From Anaerolineales bacterium (GTDB taxonomy: Bacteria > Chloroflexota > Anaerolineae > Anaerolineales > Villigracilaceae), in contig JADZCC010000034.1 in NCBI GenBank assembly GCA_020851785.1, positions 1-64,000 of the forward strand: a DNA stretch of 64,000 nucleotides, given 5' to 3'. The notes beneath the pieces were generated by a model. The model was not told the DNA's origin, searched no databases, and was given only the letters and a program-made list of their open reading frames with translations. Positions 54,183 through 61,823 of this stretch are shown piece by piece (the first letter of the stretch is position 1; every line of letters starts with the position of its first letter). Position numbers and translations under genes: made by a program.

Positions 54183-54635
54183 CTACACGTTAATGCGCTC
54201 CAAAGTCATCAAAATCGCGTCTTCCTGATTGTCTTTATAATAGCCTTTTCGCACGCCGTCTTCGACATAGCCAAATTTTTGATACAACGCCCGCGCTGGT
54301 TGATTGCTGGCGCGCACTTCCAAAAAAGATTTAACCGCGCCTTCCACACCCGCCGATTGTAAAGCCTGAACCAAGAGTTTTTCGCCAACTCCCTGCCTGC
54401 GAAAGTTTGGATGCACGGCCAACGTGGCAATGTGTAATTCATCCACAATCAGCCAGCCCACCAGCAGGCCGACGATTTGCGAATTCGCTTCGGCCACCCA
54501 ATTCCGCGAAGCGGGGTTCTCCGTCACTTCAAAGCGAAAAGAACGCGGCGGCCAGGGCAGGCTAAAAGAAGCCTGATCAATGGCCACAACCTGTTCGAGG
54601 TCGTCCAACGTCATCTTCCGGACGATCAAATTCAT
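54183..54635 (-). CDS. rimI: Ribosomal protein S18-alanine N-acetyltransferase RimI
   Basis: 150 aa GNAT. LAVHPNFRRQGVGEKLL holds the acetyl-CoA loop (R-x-x-G-V-G), FLEVRASNQPARALYQKFGYVEDGVRKGYY is the RimI C-terminal pattern. Overlaps tsaB by four bases, the usual gene order. Confidence 0.93.
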   Translation of the reverse strand: MNLIVRKMTLDDLEQVVAIDQASFSLPWPPRSFRFEVTENPASRNWVAEANSQIVGLLVGWLIVDELHIATLAVHPNFRRQGVGEKLLVQALQSAGVEGAVKSFLEVRASNQPARALYQKFGYVEDGVRKGYYKDNQEDAILMTLERINV

Positions 54636-55297
54636 GCGGGCGGCGCGCCTGCCACGTGCAAATAGATTGGCGCCAGGCTAGCCGCTTCGTCTATTTCATT
54701 TTTCTGCCAACGCGCCCAGGCCAACTCCGCCAAAACGGCCGGTCGGCGCGCGCACAAACTCGGCGCGGCCAGTTTGATATTTTTTTTCTTCGCTAATTTC
54801 AGCCGTTCTTCGGCGGTAAATTCGCCAGCCAGTAAAGTGGATGTGGTAATTTGTGGAAGCAACTCGTCCAGCGTGCCGCTTCGCAGTTCGCCTTCGGCCT
54901 GCCAGCTTTTCTTTTGAGCTTGATACGCGCGATAGGCCAGGCGCGTGCGCCCGGCTTGAATGACCGCGATCAGCGGAAATTTGCCAACCGGTTGCGCCGC
55001 CGCAATGACATCCAGCGTATGAATGCCGAGAATGGGAATGCGTCGCGCCAGCGCCAGCCCTTTGACGAACGCCAGGCCGACTCGCAAACTGGTGAATGAT
55101 CCCGGCCCAAGCGCCACGGCCAAAGCGTGAACCATGTCCATAGAAACGCTGGAGCGGGCTAACAGTCCCGCCAGCGCCGGAGCCAGTTCGGTGGTGTGAT
55201 GCTGGCGCGTCGCCCACAACATTTCGCCGAGGACCTGATTTCCATCATATAAAGCCAGCCCCACTTGCGCGGTGGAGGTATCTATCGCGAGTAACAT
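54632..55297 (-). CDS. tsaB: tRNA t6A synthesis protein TsaB
   Basis: 221 aa, ASKHA fold. [19 protein letters not shown] at the start, HTTELAPALAGLL, then ALGPGSFTSLRVGLAFVKGLA, the TsaB signature. Forms the TsaBDE complex that makes threonylcarbamoyl-adenosine in tRNA. Its ATG shares a base with the TAA of tsaE. TsaD is not in the window. Confidence 0.95.
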   Translation of the reverse strand: MLLAIDTSTAQVGLALYDGNQVLGEMLWATRQHHTTELAPALAGLLARSSVSMDMVHALAVALGPGSFTSLRVGLAFVKGLALARRIPILGIHTLDVIAAAQPVGKFPLIAVIQAGRTRLAYRAYQAQKKSWQAEGELRSGTLDELLPQITTSTLLAGEFTAEERLKLAKKKNIKLAAPSLCARRPAVLAELAWARWQKNEIDEAASLAPIYLHVAGAPPA

Positions 55298-55794
55298 TAT
55301 CCGCCTCCAAACATGGCGTTGCGAATTTCATCCAACAGGTCGTCGTAGCGTTTGCCGCTGGCGTTGAAGTTCATTTGGCGGTGTTCGTCGGCCAGGTGAT
55401 CGAGCTTAATCCATAATCTTTCGCGGGGAATTAAGTTTCCGAGGCGTTCGGGCCATTCCACAATCAGCGTGCCTTCATCTAACATGGCATCCAAATCAAG
55501 TTCTTCCGCTTCGGGTTGCGACTCGAGACGATAGGTATCCAAATGAAATAAGGTTTCGCCGTCGGCGCGGCGATATTGATTGACTAAAATAAACGTCGGG
55601 CTGGAGACTGAATCGAGCGAACCCCAACCTTGCGCCAGTCCTTGCACAAACGTGGTTTTACCCGCGCCCAGTTCGCCTTGCAGGCAAATCACATCGCCGG
55701 GTTGAAGCGCGCCGCCGAGGCGCATTCCAATCCGCCGCGTTTGCTCGGGGCTTTTGCTAAAAAATTCAAAGGTGTGCGCGTCTAAAATGGGCAT
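55297..55794 (-). CDS. tsaE: tRNA t6A synthesis ATPase TsaE
   Basis: 165 aa. Walker [10 protein letters not shown], then [12 protein letters not shown] and [19 protein letters not shown], the TsaE marks. The ATG at 55794 ([11 protein letters not shown]) gives the normal family length; an upstream in-frame start would add 21 residues inside the previous gene. Partner of TsaB encoded directly after it. Confidence 0.94.
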   Translation of the reverse strand: MPILDAHTFEFFSKSPEQTRRIGMRLGGALQPGDVICLQGELGAGKTTFVQGLAQGWGSLDSVSSPTFILVNQYRRADGETLFHLDTYRLESQPEAEELDLDAMLDEGTLIVEWPERLGNLIPRERLWIKLDHLADEHRQMNFNASGKRYDDLLDEIRNAMFGGG

Positions 55795-55804
55795 GGCGCA
55801 GAAA

Positions 55805-56266
55805 TTATACTCCCCGCCGAATTTCAACCAGCCGCTCTTCAATTTGGGCCAGCCCATATTCCACCCACAACTGCAAGGTCAGGTCATTGCCGAGGAGTTG
55901 ATGACTGCTGACGCGCGACCAATCTGCGCTGGGAATCTGCGCCAACGTGACGCATAAGGCATGGACTTGCGTTTTGAATTCGTCCAAAATTTTGGCGTAC
56001 GCTTCGGTTGGGTCATAATGTTGCGCCAGCCATTCAGGCGGGTCAAAATTTTCAAACAACGGGTTTTCTTCGCTTAACGTTTTGCGCGCGCGAAAGTCAT
56101 AGACCAGTTCGTTCAAGCCGCGCGCATAAAACACAAGTTGATGCGCGGTTTTATCCGCCGTAATTTTTTGTGTCGGTTCAAGGTTAAGGCAGGCTGAGCA
56201 AAATTCATCCGCCGCGCGTTCCAGCCGTCGTACCAAAAAGACGCGATATTCCAGCAGTTCTTTCAC
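55805..56266 (-). CDS. DinB-like helical bundle protein
   Basis: 153 aa, all-helical. TAHQLVFYARGLNELV near residues 40-55 and the DWSRVSSHQLLGNDLTLQLWVEYGLAQIEERLVEI stretch (residues about 114-148) follow the DinB/YfiT pattern, although the usual metal-binding His of the last helix is not clearly present (Glu/Gln in its place). DinB-like proteins include thiol transferases and stress proteins of unknown reaction. Overlaps the SDR gene by ATGA. Confidence 0.65.
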   Translation of the reverse strand: MKELLEYRVFLVRRLERAADEFCSACLNLEPTQKITADKTAHQLVFYARGLNELVYDFRARKTLSEENPLFENFDPPEWLAQHYDPTEAYAKILDEFKTQVHALCVTLAQIPSADWSRVSSHQLLGNDLTLQLWVEYGLAQIEERLVEIRRGV

Positions 56267-56859
56267 GCCTGCTCCAAAAATTTCAGGGCGTTGGCCACTA
56301 GGTCTGCTGACCTTTCAATGGAAGCGACGCGAATCCCAAGCGGATTTAATTCCTGCGCCGCCACTTCGGAGATTTTTGTCAGACTGGCCAGGCTGGAATA
56401 ATAAGCCGCTTCTTTTTCCGCACCCCGGCCGGGTTCTTCGACGAGATTCAGAATCACGCCGCCGCCTTTTACGCGCATCAGCCGCGCTACCGATTGCGTC
56501 ACCAAAAAAGCGCCGGTCACGTTCACGTCATAAACGCGATGCCAATCCCATTCGTCCATCTCAATCAACGCGGATTTTGGCTGAACGTTGGCGTGGTTAA
56601 TCAATACGTCAACCTGCCCAAATTCATCTTCCAGATTGTTAACCATGGCTTGCACCGCCACTTTCTTGGCCACATCTTCCACGAACACTTTGGCCAAGCC
56701 GCCGCGCTGAACAATGCCCGCCGCCACCGCCTCCACATTGATGGGCGAAATGTCGTTCAACGCAAGTTTGGCGCCGCGCGCGGCCAACGCCTCCGCCAAT
56801 GCTTTGCCCGCGCCTTTGCCCGCGCCGGTGATTAAAATAACTTTATCTTTGAATTCCAT
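56263..56859 (-). CDS. SDR-fold protein lacking the catalytic Tyr-Lys motif
   Basis: 198 aa, short for classical SDRs (about 250). TGAGKGAG (11-18) keeps the cofactor loop, and the usual NAG strand is NHA (88-90). The catalytic YxxxK is not present: AYYSSLASLTK (152-162) has Tyr153/154 without Lys at +4, and the usual Ser strand reads ILNLVEEPG (136-144) without Ser. The C-terminal substrate loop is also short. It may be a non-catalytic binding protein or a degraded reductase. First gene of block 5 and divergent from the thioesterase gene. Confidence 0.75.
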   Translation of the reverse strand: MEFKDKVILITGAGKGAGKALAEALAARGAKLALNDISPINVEAVAAGIVQRGGLAKVFVEDVAKKVAVQAMVNNLEDEFGQVDVLINHANVQPKSALIEMDEWDWHRVYDVNVTGAFLVTQSVARLMRVKGGGVILNLVEEPGRGAEKEAAYYSSLASLTKISEVAAQELNPLGIRVASIERSADLVANALKFLEQA

Positions 56860-56926
56860 GGTCAGCCTTTACCTTCAAAAAGAATACGCCAATTCTGCCA
56901 CACTTTTGCGCGTTTTTTCGAGAGAG

Positions 56927-56941
56927 TATAATTGCGCCATG
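56927..56941 (+). promoter_or_regulatory. -10 box of a leaderless start
   Basis: TATAAT at 56927-56932 and ATG at 56939 with 6 bases between. No ribosome site. -35 not clear. Confidence 0.65.
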
Positions 56942-57358
56942 AGCGAATATCAATATTTCTACCCAACCGAAGTCCGCTACGGGGATTTAGACCCGCAAGG
57001 GCATGTGAACAACGCCAAATACCTGACCTATTTTGAGCAGGCGCGCATCCACTATTTAATTCAACTGGGTTTGTTTAGCAAAGACCAGTCTTTCATGGAA
57101 GTGGGCGTGATTGTAGCGGACATTCACATCACCTATCATGCCACCACGCATTACGGCGACCCGATCAAAGTGGGCGTAAAAACCACCAAGCTTGGCAATA
57201 AATCCATCGTCACTGAACAATGCGTCATGCACGCCGAAACCGGCAAAGCGATGGCCACCGCCACCGTGGTCTTGGTCACCTTTGATTATGAAGGCCTCAA
57301 GCCCATCTCCGTGCCGGAAGAATGGCGCAAAAAAATCAGCGCCTACGAAGGGTTGTAA
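56939..57358 (+). CDS. Acyl-CoA thioesterase (hotdog fold, 4HBT/YbgC-like)
   Basis: 139 aa. VRYGDLDPQGHVNNAKYLTYFEQARIHYL (residues 12-40) contains the catalytic Asp and the HVNN mark of the 4-hydroxybenzoyl-CoA thioesterase family; HITYHATTHYGDPIKVGVKT follows. Hydrolyses an acyl-CoA thioester. Start chosen at 56939, six bases after TATAAT, so probably a leaderless mRNA; a longer frame upstream runs through the promoter. The next gene begins 2 bases after the stop. Confidence 0.9.
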   Translation: MSEYQYFYPTEVRYGDLDPQGHVNNAKYLTYFEQARIHYLIQLGLFSKDQSFMEVGVIVADIHITYHATTHYGDPIKVGVKTTKLGNKSIVTEQCVMHAETGKAMATATVVLVTFDYEGLKPISVPEEWRKKISAYEGL

Positions 57359-57360
57359 CC

Positions 57361-58416
57361 ATGTCGCTCCCACACATTGACGAAAAGCATTTTACCGATT
57401 TTCTGGTTAGCTTACTCAACATCCCTTCGCCCACCGGCTTCTCCGGCGCGGCGATTGAGTTTGTTGAAAAAGAACTGTCCAAATATAAACCGCTGGAATT
57501 GACGCGCACCCGCAAAGGCGCTTTGCTGGCCAAATGGGAAGTAAAAAGCGCCCTGCCGCCGATTGCCTTAACCGCGCATGTGGACACATTGGGCGCAGTC
57601 GTCAAAGAGATTAAACCCAGCGGCCGGCTCAAACTCAGCCGCGTGGGCGGTTTGCAATGGAATTCCGTTGAAACCGAAGGCGTGTGGGTAATCACCGCCA
57701 ACGGCGCAAAGATTCGCGGCTCGCTATTAATTGACAACGCCTCCGGCCACATCTTTGCTTCAGGCTCTGATACCCCGCGCAACGACGAACACATGGAAGT
57801 CCGCCTGGATGCGCAAACCGTCTCTGAAAAAGAAACCCGCGAACTCGGCATTAACATTGGCGATTGCGTGGCCTTTGATCCGCGCGTGGAAGTGACCAAC
57901 GGCTTCATCCGCTCCAGGTTTCTCGACGATAAGGCTTGCGTGGCCAATCTCGTCGCGGCAATCAAGTCATTGGTAGATTCAGGCCAAAGTCCGGCGCGAA
58001 GCGCGTACTTCCTCATCTCCAATTATGAAGAAGTCGGGCATGGCGCTTCGGCGGGCATCCCAAGCGAAGTCGCCGAACTGCTCACGGTGGATATGGCCGT
58101 CGTCGGGCGCGGGCAGGAATCAGACGAATTTCACGCCACGCTGTGCATCAAAGATAGCGGCGGCGTGTATCACGAAGGGCTCAATCAAAAGTTGCGTAAG
58201 ATCGCCGAAAAGCATCACATCAGCTACAAGACGGACGTTTATCCGTTTTATGGTTCGGATGGCGAAGCGTTTTGGCGCGCCGGCGGCGACGTCGCCGTCG
58301 CCTTAATTGGCCCCGGCATTGACGCCTCGCACAATTACGAGCGCGCCCACATGGACGGTTTAAACGCAACCACCCGCTGGATTTTAGGATATTTATTGGA
58401 CGATCAGGTTCTTTAG
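57361..58416 (+). CDS. M42 family metallopeptidase (NAGGN-type)
   Basis: 351 aa. Metal ligands and catalytic residues visible: H73-V-D75 in ALTAHVDTLGA, LDDKA (188-192), NYEEVGHGA (221-229) and SHNYERAH (323-330). The sequence resembles the M42-type peptidase associated with the N-acetylglutaminylglutamine amide osmoprotectant system. No ngg synthesis genes are in the window, so the substrate is not established. It follows the thioesterase by 2 bases and probably shares its transcript. Confidence 0.88.
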   Translation: MSLPHIDEKHFTDFLVSLLNIPSPTGFSGAAIEFVEKELSKYKPLELTRTRKGALLAKWEVKSALPPIALTAHVDTLGAVVKEIKPSGRLKLSRVGGLQWNSVETEGVWVITANGAKIRGSLLIDNASGHIFASGSDTPRNDEHMEVRLDAQTVSEKETRELGINIGDCVAFDPRVEVTNGFIRSRFLDDKACVANLVAAIKSLVDSGQSPARSAYFLISNYEEVGHGASAGIPSEVAELLTVDMAVVGRGQESDEFHATLCIKDSGGVYHEGLNQKLRKIAEKHHISYKTDVYPFYGSDGEAFWRAGGDVAVALIGPGIDASHNYERAHMDGLNATTRWILGYLLDDQVL

Positions 58417-58428
58417 GAGTTAAGCGAG

Positions 58429-58908
58429 ATGGAAAGCAATTCAATCGAAGCGAAAATCGGCTCGCTCGCGCCAGACTTTAGCCTGCCAGCCAGCAACGGG
58501 CAGGAAATTACGCTGACAAATTTTCGCGGCAAGTCCAACGTCGTGGTCTTTTTCATCCGCGAGACGTATTGCATTCAATGTCGCATTCATGCCGCGCATC
58601 TCGGCAAACTCTATCAACAATTTCAAGAAGCGGGCACAGAGGTGATCGTCATCCTCGGCGAAGGCGTGGAAAAATCCAAAAAATTTGCCGAAAGCCTCAA
58701 ACGGCCGTTTCCGGTCCTCGCCGACCCGGATCGCCGCGTGTATTTGCTCTACGAATTGGAAAAATATTTCTCGCTCTTCCAACGCACCGCTTCGCTGGTG
58801 GTGGATAAAGCCGGGATCGTTCGCTACCTCAAACGCACCACCGTTCCCAACGTGTGGTTGCAGGAAAGCCGCGAACTGCATGGGTTCCTCTTGAGCTTGG
58901 AAAATTAG
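58429..58908 (+). CDS. Peroxiredoxin-like (AhpC/TSA family) protein
   Basis: 159 aa thioredoxin fold. APDFSLPASNGQEITLTNFRGK (residues 14-35) is the AhpC/TSA start, the peroxidatic Cys48 sits in ETYCIQC (45-51), and a second Cys51 gives a CxxC pair unlike typical peroxiredoxins. R43 of FFIRE precedes. VYLLYELEKYFSLFQRTASLVVDKAG follows. Likely reduces peroxides or acts as a thiol oxidoreductase. Third gene of the plus-strand operon, ended by a clear terminator. Confidence 0.85.
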   Translation: MESNSIEAKIGSLAPDFSLPASNGQEITLTNFRGKSNVVVFFIRETYCIQCRIHAAHLGKLYQQFQEAGTEVIVILGEGVEKSKKFAESLKRPFPVLADPDRRVYLLYELEKYFSLFQRTASLVVDKAGIVRYLKRTTVPNVWLQESRELHGFLLSLEN

Positions 58909-58940
58909 CCTCGCCATGGCGAGGCTTTTATTTTTTATTT
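58908..58940 (+). terminator. Rho-independent terminator
   Basis: GCCTCGCC, ATGGCGAGGC: perfect palindrome 58908-58925 beginning at the last base of the stop codon, followed by a T-rich run (58926-58940). Ends the thioesterase, M42, peroxiredoxin operon. Confidence 0.93.
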
Positions 58941-58978
58941 GGCTTTCTCAAAACATTTTTTGTAATTCCTATTTAATG

Positions 58979-59097
58979 ACCTGATAGTTTCTAAATTGGA
59001 CGCAGACGAGCGCTGATGGACGCGGAAAAATCATTTTTTTCTCGAAAATATCCGCGTTTTCCGTGTAAATCCGCGTCCTAAAAGAAAAGGATCAGGT
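58979..59097. repeat. Inverted repeat element with GCGGA words
   Basis: Outer arms ACCTGAT (58979-58985) and ATCAGGT (59091-59097). Inside, a left block of GGACGC/GCAGA/GATGGACGCGGA words (58998-59026) and a right block ATCCGCG, TTTTCCG, TGTAAATCCGCGTCC (59050-59078), reverse complements of each other with imperfect register. It sits in the 251-base gap between the terminator and the LLM gene. No coding frame. It looks like a small non-coding mobile palindrome. Confidence 0.7.
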
Positions 59098-59105
59098 GGC
59101 TAGAT

Positions 59106-59147
59106 TCCTGTTCACTATTCACTATTCACTATTCCCTACTCACCTTG
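59106..59147. repeat. CACTATT tandem array
   Basis: In steps of seven: TCCTGTT, CACTATT (59113), CACTATT (59120), CACTATT (59127), CCCTACT (59134), CACCTTG (59141). It abuts the -10 box of the LLM gene, and a TTCACT inside it falls at the -35 position. Confidence 0.8.
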
Positions 59148-59162
59148 TATACTTGCCCTATG
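59125..59162 (+). promoter_or_regulatory. Leaderless promoter built from the repeat
   Basis: -35-like TTCACT (59125-59130), 17 bases, -10 TATACT (59148-59153), 6 bases, ATG at 59160. The -35 lies in the CACTATT array, so copy number of the 7-base unit should not change spacing, but point changes would alter strength. Confidence 0.5.
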
Positions 59163-60158
59163 AAACTTGACGCCGCTCTTCCGCCGGTCTCGTTAAAAGA
59201 TGTCCCCGCCATTGCCCAAGCCGCCGAGGCGCTTGGCTTTGCCGCACTATGGACTCAAGAAACGCAACATGATCCATTTTTACCCTGTACTTTAATTGCG
59301 GAACATTCCTCCAAAATGCAGATGGGCACGGCGATTGCCGTTTCCTTTGCGCGCTCGCCCGCCAACCTGGCCTACACCGCCTGGGATTTGGCGGCCCAAT
59401 CTGCGGGGCGGTTTATGCTTGGGCTTGGCACGCAGGTCAAGGCGCATGTCGAGCGGCGGTTTGGAATGCCCTGGCCGCAATCCGTCACCGGCAAACTCCG
59501 CGAGCAGATTCAAGTCCTCCGCGCCTTTTGGGATTGCTGGCAAAACGGGACGAAGTTGAATTTCCGCGGCGAGTATTACAAGGTTACGTTAATGTCGCCC
59601 TTCTTTAATCCGGGCGCGATTGAGCATCCAAACATTCCCATTTATATCGCGGGCGTCAACACCGGCCTGGCCAAATTGGCCGGGGAATTATGCGCAGGCT
59701 TTCACGCGCATCCATTTAATAGCCCCAAATATATGAACGAAGCGCTTTTACCCGCCATGGAAGAAGGTTTGCAAAAAAGCGGGCGCAAGCGCAAGGACAT
59801 CACCGTTTCGATGACGCCCTTCATTGCCACCACGCCGGAAGAGCAGGGCTTTGCGCGGATGCAAATTGCCTTTTACGCCAGCACGCCGTCTTATAAGCCA
59901 GTGATGGATTTGCACGGCTGGGGCGCCACTGCGGAACAACTCTCCGGCTTTGCGGCCAAAGGCGAGTGGCACGAAATGCCAATGTTAATCACCGATGAAA
60001 TGCTGGCGGAGTTTTGTTTAATCACGGATGAAAACCGATTAGCGGATGATTTGAAGAAACGTTATGCAGGCATTGCCGATCGCATCACGTTATACACGCC
60101 GTTTGTCCCCAAAGAAAAGGATGAATGGTGGCGGGAATTAGCCCGTTCCTTTAACTAG
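59160..60158 (+). CDS. LLM class F420-type oxidoreductase
   Basis: 332 aa, luciferase-like TIM barrel. MKLDAALPPVSLKDVPAIAQAAEALGFAALWTQETQHDPFL is the family start; RFMLGLGTQVKAHVERRFGM and NPGAIEHPNIPIYIAGVNTGLAKLAGELCAGFHAHPF are typical of a probable F420-dependent group (TIGR03617-like). Such enzymes move hydride between F420 or FMN and small substrates; the substrate here is unknown. ATG at 59160 chosen over one 15 bases upstream because of the -10 spacing. It stands alone, with a terminator following. Confidence 0.87.
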   Translation: MKLDAALPPVSLKDVPAIAQAAEALGFAALWTQETQHDPFLPCTLIAEHSSKMQMGTAIAVSFARSPANLAYTAWDLAAQSAGRFMLGLGTQVKAHVERRFGMPWPQSVTGKLREQIQVLRAFWDCWQNGTKLNFRGEYYKVTLMSPFFNPGAIEHPNIPIYIAGVNTGLAKLAGELCAGFHAHPFNSPKYMNEALLPAMEEGLQKSGRKRKDITVSMTPFIATTPEEQGFARMQIAFYASTPSYKPVMDLHGWGATAEQLSGFAAKGEWHEMPMLITDEMLAEFCLITDENRLADDLKKRYAGIADRITLYTPFVPKEKDEWWRELARSFN

Positions 60159-60175
60159 GCAGTGATTCTGCTAAA

Positions 60176-60204
60176 AACAAGGAGTTGAACTCCTTGTTTT
60201 TTGA
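60176..60204 (+). terminator. Rho-independent terminator overlapping the next promoter
   Basis: AACAAGGAGTT, G, AACTCCTTGTT (60176-60198), then T4. The T-run continues into the TTGACA at 60201-60206, so the terminator and the next gene's promoter share bases. Confidence 0.88.
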
Positions 60205-60238
60205 CAAAAATGAGGAGTTGGGGTATAGTGTTTTTATG
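60201..60238 (+). promoter_or_regulatory. Leaderless promoter, near-consensus
   Basis: TTGACA (60201-60206), 17 bases, TATAGT (60224-60229), 6 bases, ATG (60236). The clearest promoter in the window, and with no room for a ribosome site. Confidence 0.88.
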
Positions 60239-61366
60239 TTTGTTCGCTCCTACGAACCGCTTAAACAGCATATTCAGGCAGGGAAAGCCTTACTGATTTA
60301 CGGTCCGCGCCGCGTGGGGAAAACCACGCTTTTACAGAATTTCCTGAAAACCACACAACTCAAATACAAATTAGATTCTGGCGATAATATCCGCAGTCAA
60401 CAGATTCTCAGCTCGCAAGATTTTGAACAGATTCTGGCTTATGTCGAAGGCTATCAATTGCTGGCCATTGACGAAGCGCAAAACATCCCAAACATTGGCA
60501 TGGGCGTCAAAATTATCGTCGATCAGCGACCCGATATTTCAGTCATTCTGACCGGTTCGTCTTCTTTTGAATTGGCCGGCCAAGTTGGGGAACCGCTCAC
60601 CGGTCGGAAGCAAACGCTCACGCTTTATCCATTGGCGCAAGCCGAACTGCTTTCCACCTACAATAAATTTGAGCTCAAAGAAAAATTACCGGATTTTCTA
60701 ATTTACGGGGCCTATCCCGAAACGCTTCAAGCCGCCACCCACAAGCAAAAAATAGAGGTTATTACTGAGATTTCAAATTCTTATTTGGTTAAAGATATTC
60801 TGGCGTTTGACCGGGTCAAAAACTCAAAGACATTGCTGGATTTGCTAAAACTGCTGGCTTTTCAAATTGGTTCCGAAGTTTCGCTTTCAGAAATTGGCAC
60901 AAAACTTGGCGTGGATTACAAAACCATTCAACGCTATTTGGATTTACTGGAAAAAGCCTTTGTGCTTGTGCGCCTCGGCGGCTTTAGCAGAAACTTAAGG
61001 AACGAAATCACCAACAAGGCAAAATATTACTTTATGGACCTTGGCATTCGCAATTCGCTCATCGCTCAATTTAACAACCTTTCACAGCGCAACGACGTTG
61101 GTCCGCTCTGGGAAAATTTCGTTTTCATCGAAAGGTTAAAACATAGAACCTATCAGTCCATTCATGCCAACGCCTACTTCTGGCGAACTTACAATCAACA
61201 GGAAATTGATCTCATCGAAGAACGCGATGGAACGTTACACGGCTATGAAATGAAATGGTCAACCGCCAAGACAGCCGCGGCGCCGCAACAATGGTCGGAA
61301 GCGTATACAAATTCATCCTACGAAATCATCTCGCCTGAAAATTACCAAAAATTTATCCTCCCGTAA
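60236..61366 (+). CDS. AAA+ ATPase with DUF4143 (AAA_14)
   Basis: 376 aa. Walker A GPRRVGKTT (23-31), Walker B LLAIDEAQ (75-82), sensor GSSSF (107-111), then the DUF4143 domain (about 200-350) containing a winged-helix stretch (SLSEIGTKLGVDYKTIQRYLDLLEKAFV) and a restriction-endonuclease-like end NQQEIDLIEERDGTLHGYEMKW with D/E and ExK. Very common in prokaryotes; the cellular role is not established. The ATG at 60236 is set by the promoter; the frame is open upstream through the terminator. The gene stands between unrelated genes. Confidence 0.92.
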   Translation: MFVRSYEPLKQHIQAGKALLIYGPRRVGKTTLLQNFLKTTQLKYKLDSGDNIRSQQILSSQDFEQILAYVEGYQLLAIDEAQNIPNIGMGVKIIVDQRPDISVILTGSSSFELAGQVGEPLTGRKQTLTLYPLAQAELLSTYNKFELKEKLPDFLIYGAYPETLQAATHKQKIEVITEISNSYLVKDILAFDRVKNSKTLLDLLKLLAFQIGSEVSLSEIGTKLGVDYKTIQRYLDLLEKAFVLVRLGGFSRNLRNEITNKAKYYFMDLGIRNSLIAQFNNLSQRNDVGPLWENFVFIERLKHRTYQSIHANAYFWRTYNQQEIDLIEERDGTLHGYEMKWSTAKTAAAPQQWSEAYTNSSYEIISPENYQKFILP

Positions 61367-61375
61367 GGAATTCAC

Positions 61376-61705
61376 ATGGACTTCAACGACTATCAAACCA
61401 AATCCCGCGCCACTGCCAAATACCCCGCCATTGGGCATGGCGTCATTTATCCGACTCTCGGGCTGGTCAACGAAGCGGGCGAAGTGGCGGGCAAAATCAA
61501 AAAAGTATTCCGCGATAAAGACGGCCAAGTTTCAGACGAAACCCGCGAAGCCCTCAAAGCCGAACTGGGCGACGTGCTTTGGTATCTGGCCCAAACCGCC
61601 ACAGAGCTTGAACTTTCGCTGGATGAAATTGCCGAAGCCAATATCTCCAAACTTTTAGACCGTCAGGCAAGGGGCAAAATTCAAGGCGATGGGGATAATC
61701 GCTAA
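61376..61705 (+). CDS. MazG-like nucleotide pyrophosphohydrolase
   Basis: 109 aa, single MazG/all-alpha NTP-PPase domain. Metal ligands NEAGEVAGK (32-40, Glu33 and Glu36) and ELGDVLWYLA (63-72, Glu63 and Asp66). Hydrolyses a nucleoside triphosphate to the monophosphate, often removing abnormal nucleotides. Begins 9 bases after the DUF4143 gene (GTAAGGAATTC leader with AAGGA). Confidence 0.9.
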   Translation: MDFNDYQTKSRATAKYPAIGHGVIYPTLGLVNEAGEVAGKIKKVFRDKDGQVSDETREALKAELGDVLWYLAQTATELELSLDEIAEANISKLLDRQARGKIQGDGDNR

Positions 61706-61791
61706 AAAACGCCAGTTTTACGCCACTTCCTGAAAAGAACTCGTAAGGAAATTCTAACCTTTTTCCAACACCGCGCCTTCCTGCTTTTTGG

Positions 61792-61823
61792 TAGAATCGC
61801 CTTAGACAGTTAGGAGATGAATT
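61792..61823 (+). promoter_or_regulatory. clpC -10 box and ribosome site
   Basis: TAGAAT at 61792-61797 can be the -10; TTAGGAG at 61810-61816 lies 7 bases before the ATG at 61824. No CtsR- or CIRCE-like repeat is visible in the 118-base gap. Confidence 0.5.

Noticed and set aside
58979..59097. Small RNA gene or riboswitch
   Set aside because: The words form a loose inverted repeat typical of dispersed non-coding elements, and no conserved riboswitch pattern or promoter of its own is visible.
60236..61366. DUF4143 ATPase plus MazG as a defence system
   Set aside because: Both are common stand-alone genes; no further defence genes or mobile borders are seen, so adjacency alone is not evidence.
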